Shown here one piece after another: positions 50,159 to 50,523 of a stretch of DNA of 50,523 nucleotides (position 1 is the stretch's first letter; each line of letters starts with the position of its first letter). The DNA comes from a virus: the IMG/VR virus record IMGVR_UViG_3300030385_002049, positions 1 to 50,523 of that record; one strand, 5' to 3'. The notes below the pieces were generated by a model, which worked only from the letters and a program-made list of their open reading frames with translations, was not told the DNA's origin and made no database searches. Position numbers and translations under genes: made by a program.

Positions 50159-50429
50159 TGTCGGGACTCCCTTGTTGGATAAATAAGTGCATTTCAGCAG
50201 TATCATTAAAATTAATATGTTTGGTTACATAAGATGAGTTTTCCCAGTCAATTTCAGAACCACCATGTTCACTTTTAATTATCCTGCCATTTTTATGTTT
50301 CTTAAAAACACGCTCTAATTCTTGATACTCAATAGAGGTTTCTTCAATATCAACCTTCATTCCATATTGTTTTTGAATATAATCGGTCAGAGCTTCTTGT
50401 ACTTCCCATTCATTTATTATTAATTGCAT
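50148..50429 (-). CDS. small unknown protein (93 residues)
   Basis: Preceded by AGGAGTCCCGACA. The protein begins MQLIINEWEVQEALTDYIQ, then GMKVDIEETSIEYQELERVF and a C-terminal HINFNDTAEMHLF. The alpha/beta pattern is regular. It overlaps the next gene by 11 bases. No family recognised. Confidence 0.6.
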   Translation of the reverse strand: MQLIINEWEVQEALTDYIQKQYGMKVDIEETSIEYQELERVFKKHKNGRIIKSEHGGSEIDWENSSYVTKHINFNDTAEMHLFIQQGSPDNER

Positions 50430-50523
50430 TGTCGGGACTCCTGTATTTCTAGTTCAAAACATCTTTCGCCTTCGTCTCCGTTCTCGTCCATAGGTTTAAG
50501 GTTTTTGGGTTCTTTTCTATAAA
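50420..50523 (-). CDS. C-terminal end of a small gene, cut by the window edge
   Basis: An open frame enters from the right edge and stops at TAA 50422-50420. It encodes at least 33 residues, including EPKNLKPMDENGDEGE and ending ESRQCN. The last codons contain AGGAG, the ribosome site of the following gene, as in its neighbours. Too little remains to assign it. Confidence 0.5.
   Translation of the reverse strand, partial: YRKEPKNLKPMDENGDEGERCFELEIQESRQCN

Noticed and set aside
48392-50437. The three further GTCGGGA copies at 49954, 50160 and 50431 as part of the packaging array
   Set aside because: Two belong to the repeated ribosome-site cassette and one is coding sequence of the DUF3310 gene, so they were not counted with the eight in terS.
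1-50523. Integrase, att sites, tRNA genes, insertion sequences
   Set aside because: No recombinase or transposase motifs, cloverleaf-like sequence or flanking terminal repeats were recognised, so lysogeny cannot be claimed.

Overview
The window is an AT-rich stretch of a tailed double-stranded DNA phage, complete at neither end. Small holin and lysozyme genes, spanins, a P22-like run of tail and internal virion genes, blocks of tightly overlapping genes on alternating strands, a terminase small subunit gene and two 2-oxoglutarate/Fe(II) oxygenases all point to a virus. Several proteins look like families I associate with uncultured marine phages, so an aquatic, Gram-negative host (spanin pair, lipoprotein) is likely. 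The host genus cannot be read from the sequence. I see no integrase, tRNA, CRISPR array, portal, capsid or large terminase gene; the head genes should lie outside the window.

Layout. (1) 1-887, plus: two oxygenase genes and a small membrane protein. (2) 899-13066, plus: virion/lysis module A (tail structural protein, small partner, T4-type lysozyme, a 43-residue basic protein, a holin, three structural proteins and a 1884-residue giant). (3) 13032-20394, minus: replication operon (unknown coiled-coil protein, ssDNA-binding-like protein, TOTE-type primase, UvrD-type helicase, family A DNA polymerase, small regulator-like protein, RecB/Cas4-like nuclease). A symmetric divergent promoter at 20427-20466 also drives a SNF2-type helicase to the right. 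(4) 21982-26932, plus: two large secreted repeat proteins, a membrane/coiled-coil protein, an i-spanin/o-spanin pair and a thermonuclease. (5) 26934-38612, plus: virion/lysis module B, a diverged copy of much of module A in nearly the same order. (6) 38609-41684, minus: nuclease, membrane protein, primase-helicase and an HTH regulator. (7) 41776-42995, plus: Sak4-like ATPase and a DUF669 protein, ended by a clear terminator. (8) 43050-44935, minus: Holliday-junction-resolvase-like and RecE-like nucleases plus two small proteins, one ending in an SSB-like acidic tip. (9) 45023-48711, plus: small genes, a Mom-like DNA-modification protein, an XF1762-type GNAT protein, an iteron cluster and the terminase small subunit. 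(10) 48688-50523, minus: ten tiny overlapping genes, one a zinc ribbon and one DUF3310.

The main surprise is the duplication of the virion module (2 and 5), each copy followed by its own set of minus-strand replication/recombination genes, including two different AEP-like primases. Either one phage carries two tail/ejection sets, or two related phage genomes were joined during assembly; the boundary would be near 21966-21981. Two further structures stand out near the terminase gene: seven copies of TTTTGTCA (both orientations) around a very AT-rich stretch at 47731-48007, an origin- or operator-like array; and eight copies of GTCGGG in one orientation inside the terminase small subunit gene, a candidate packaging recognition site. 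The Mom-like gene opens with a hairpin and the window also encodes a tiny two-CxxC zinc protein, which recalls the Com/mom control of phage Mu, although that parallel is speculative.
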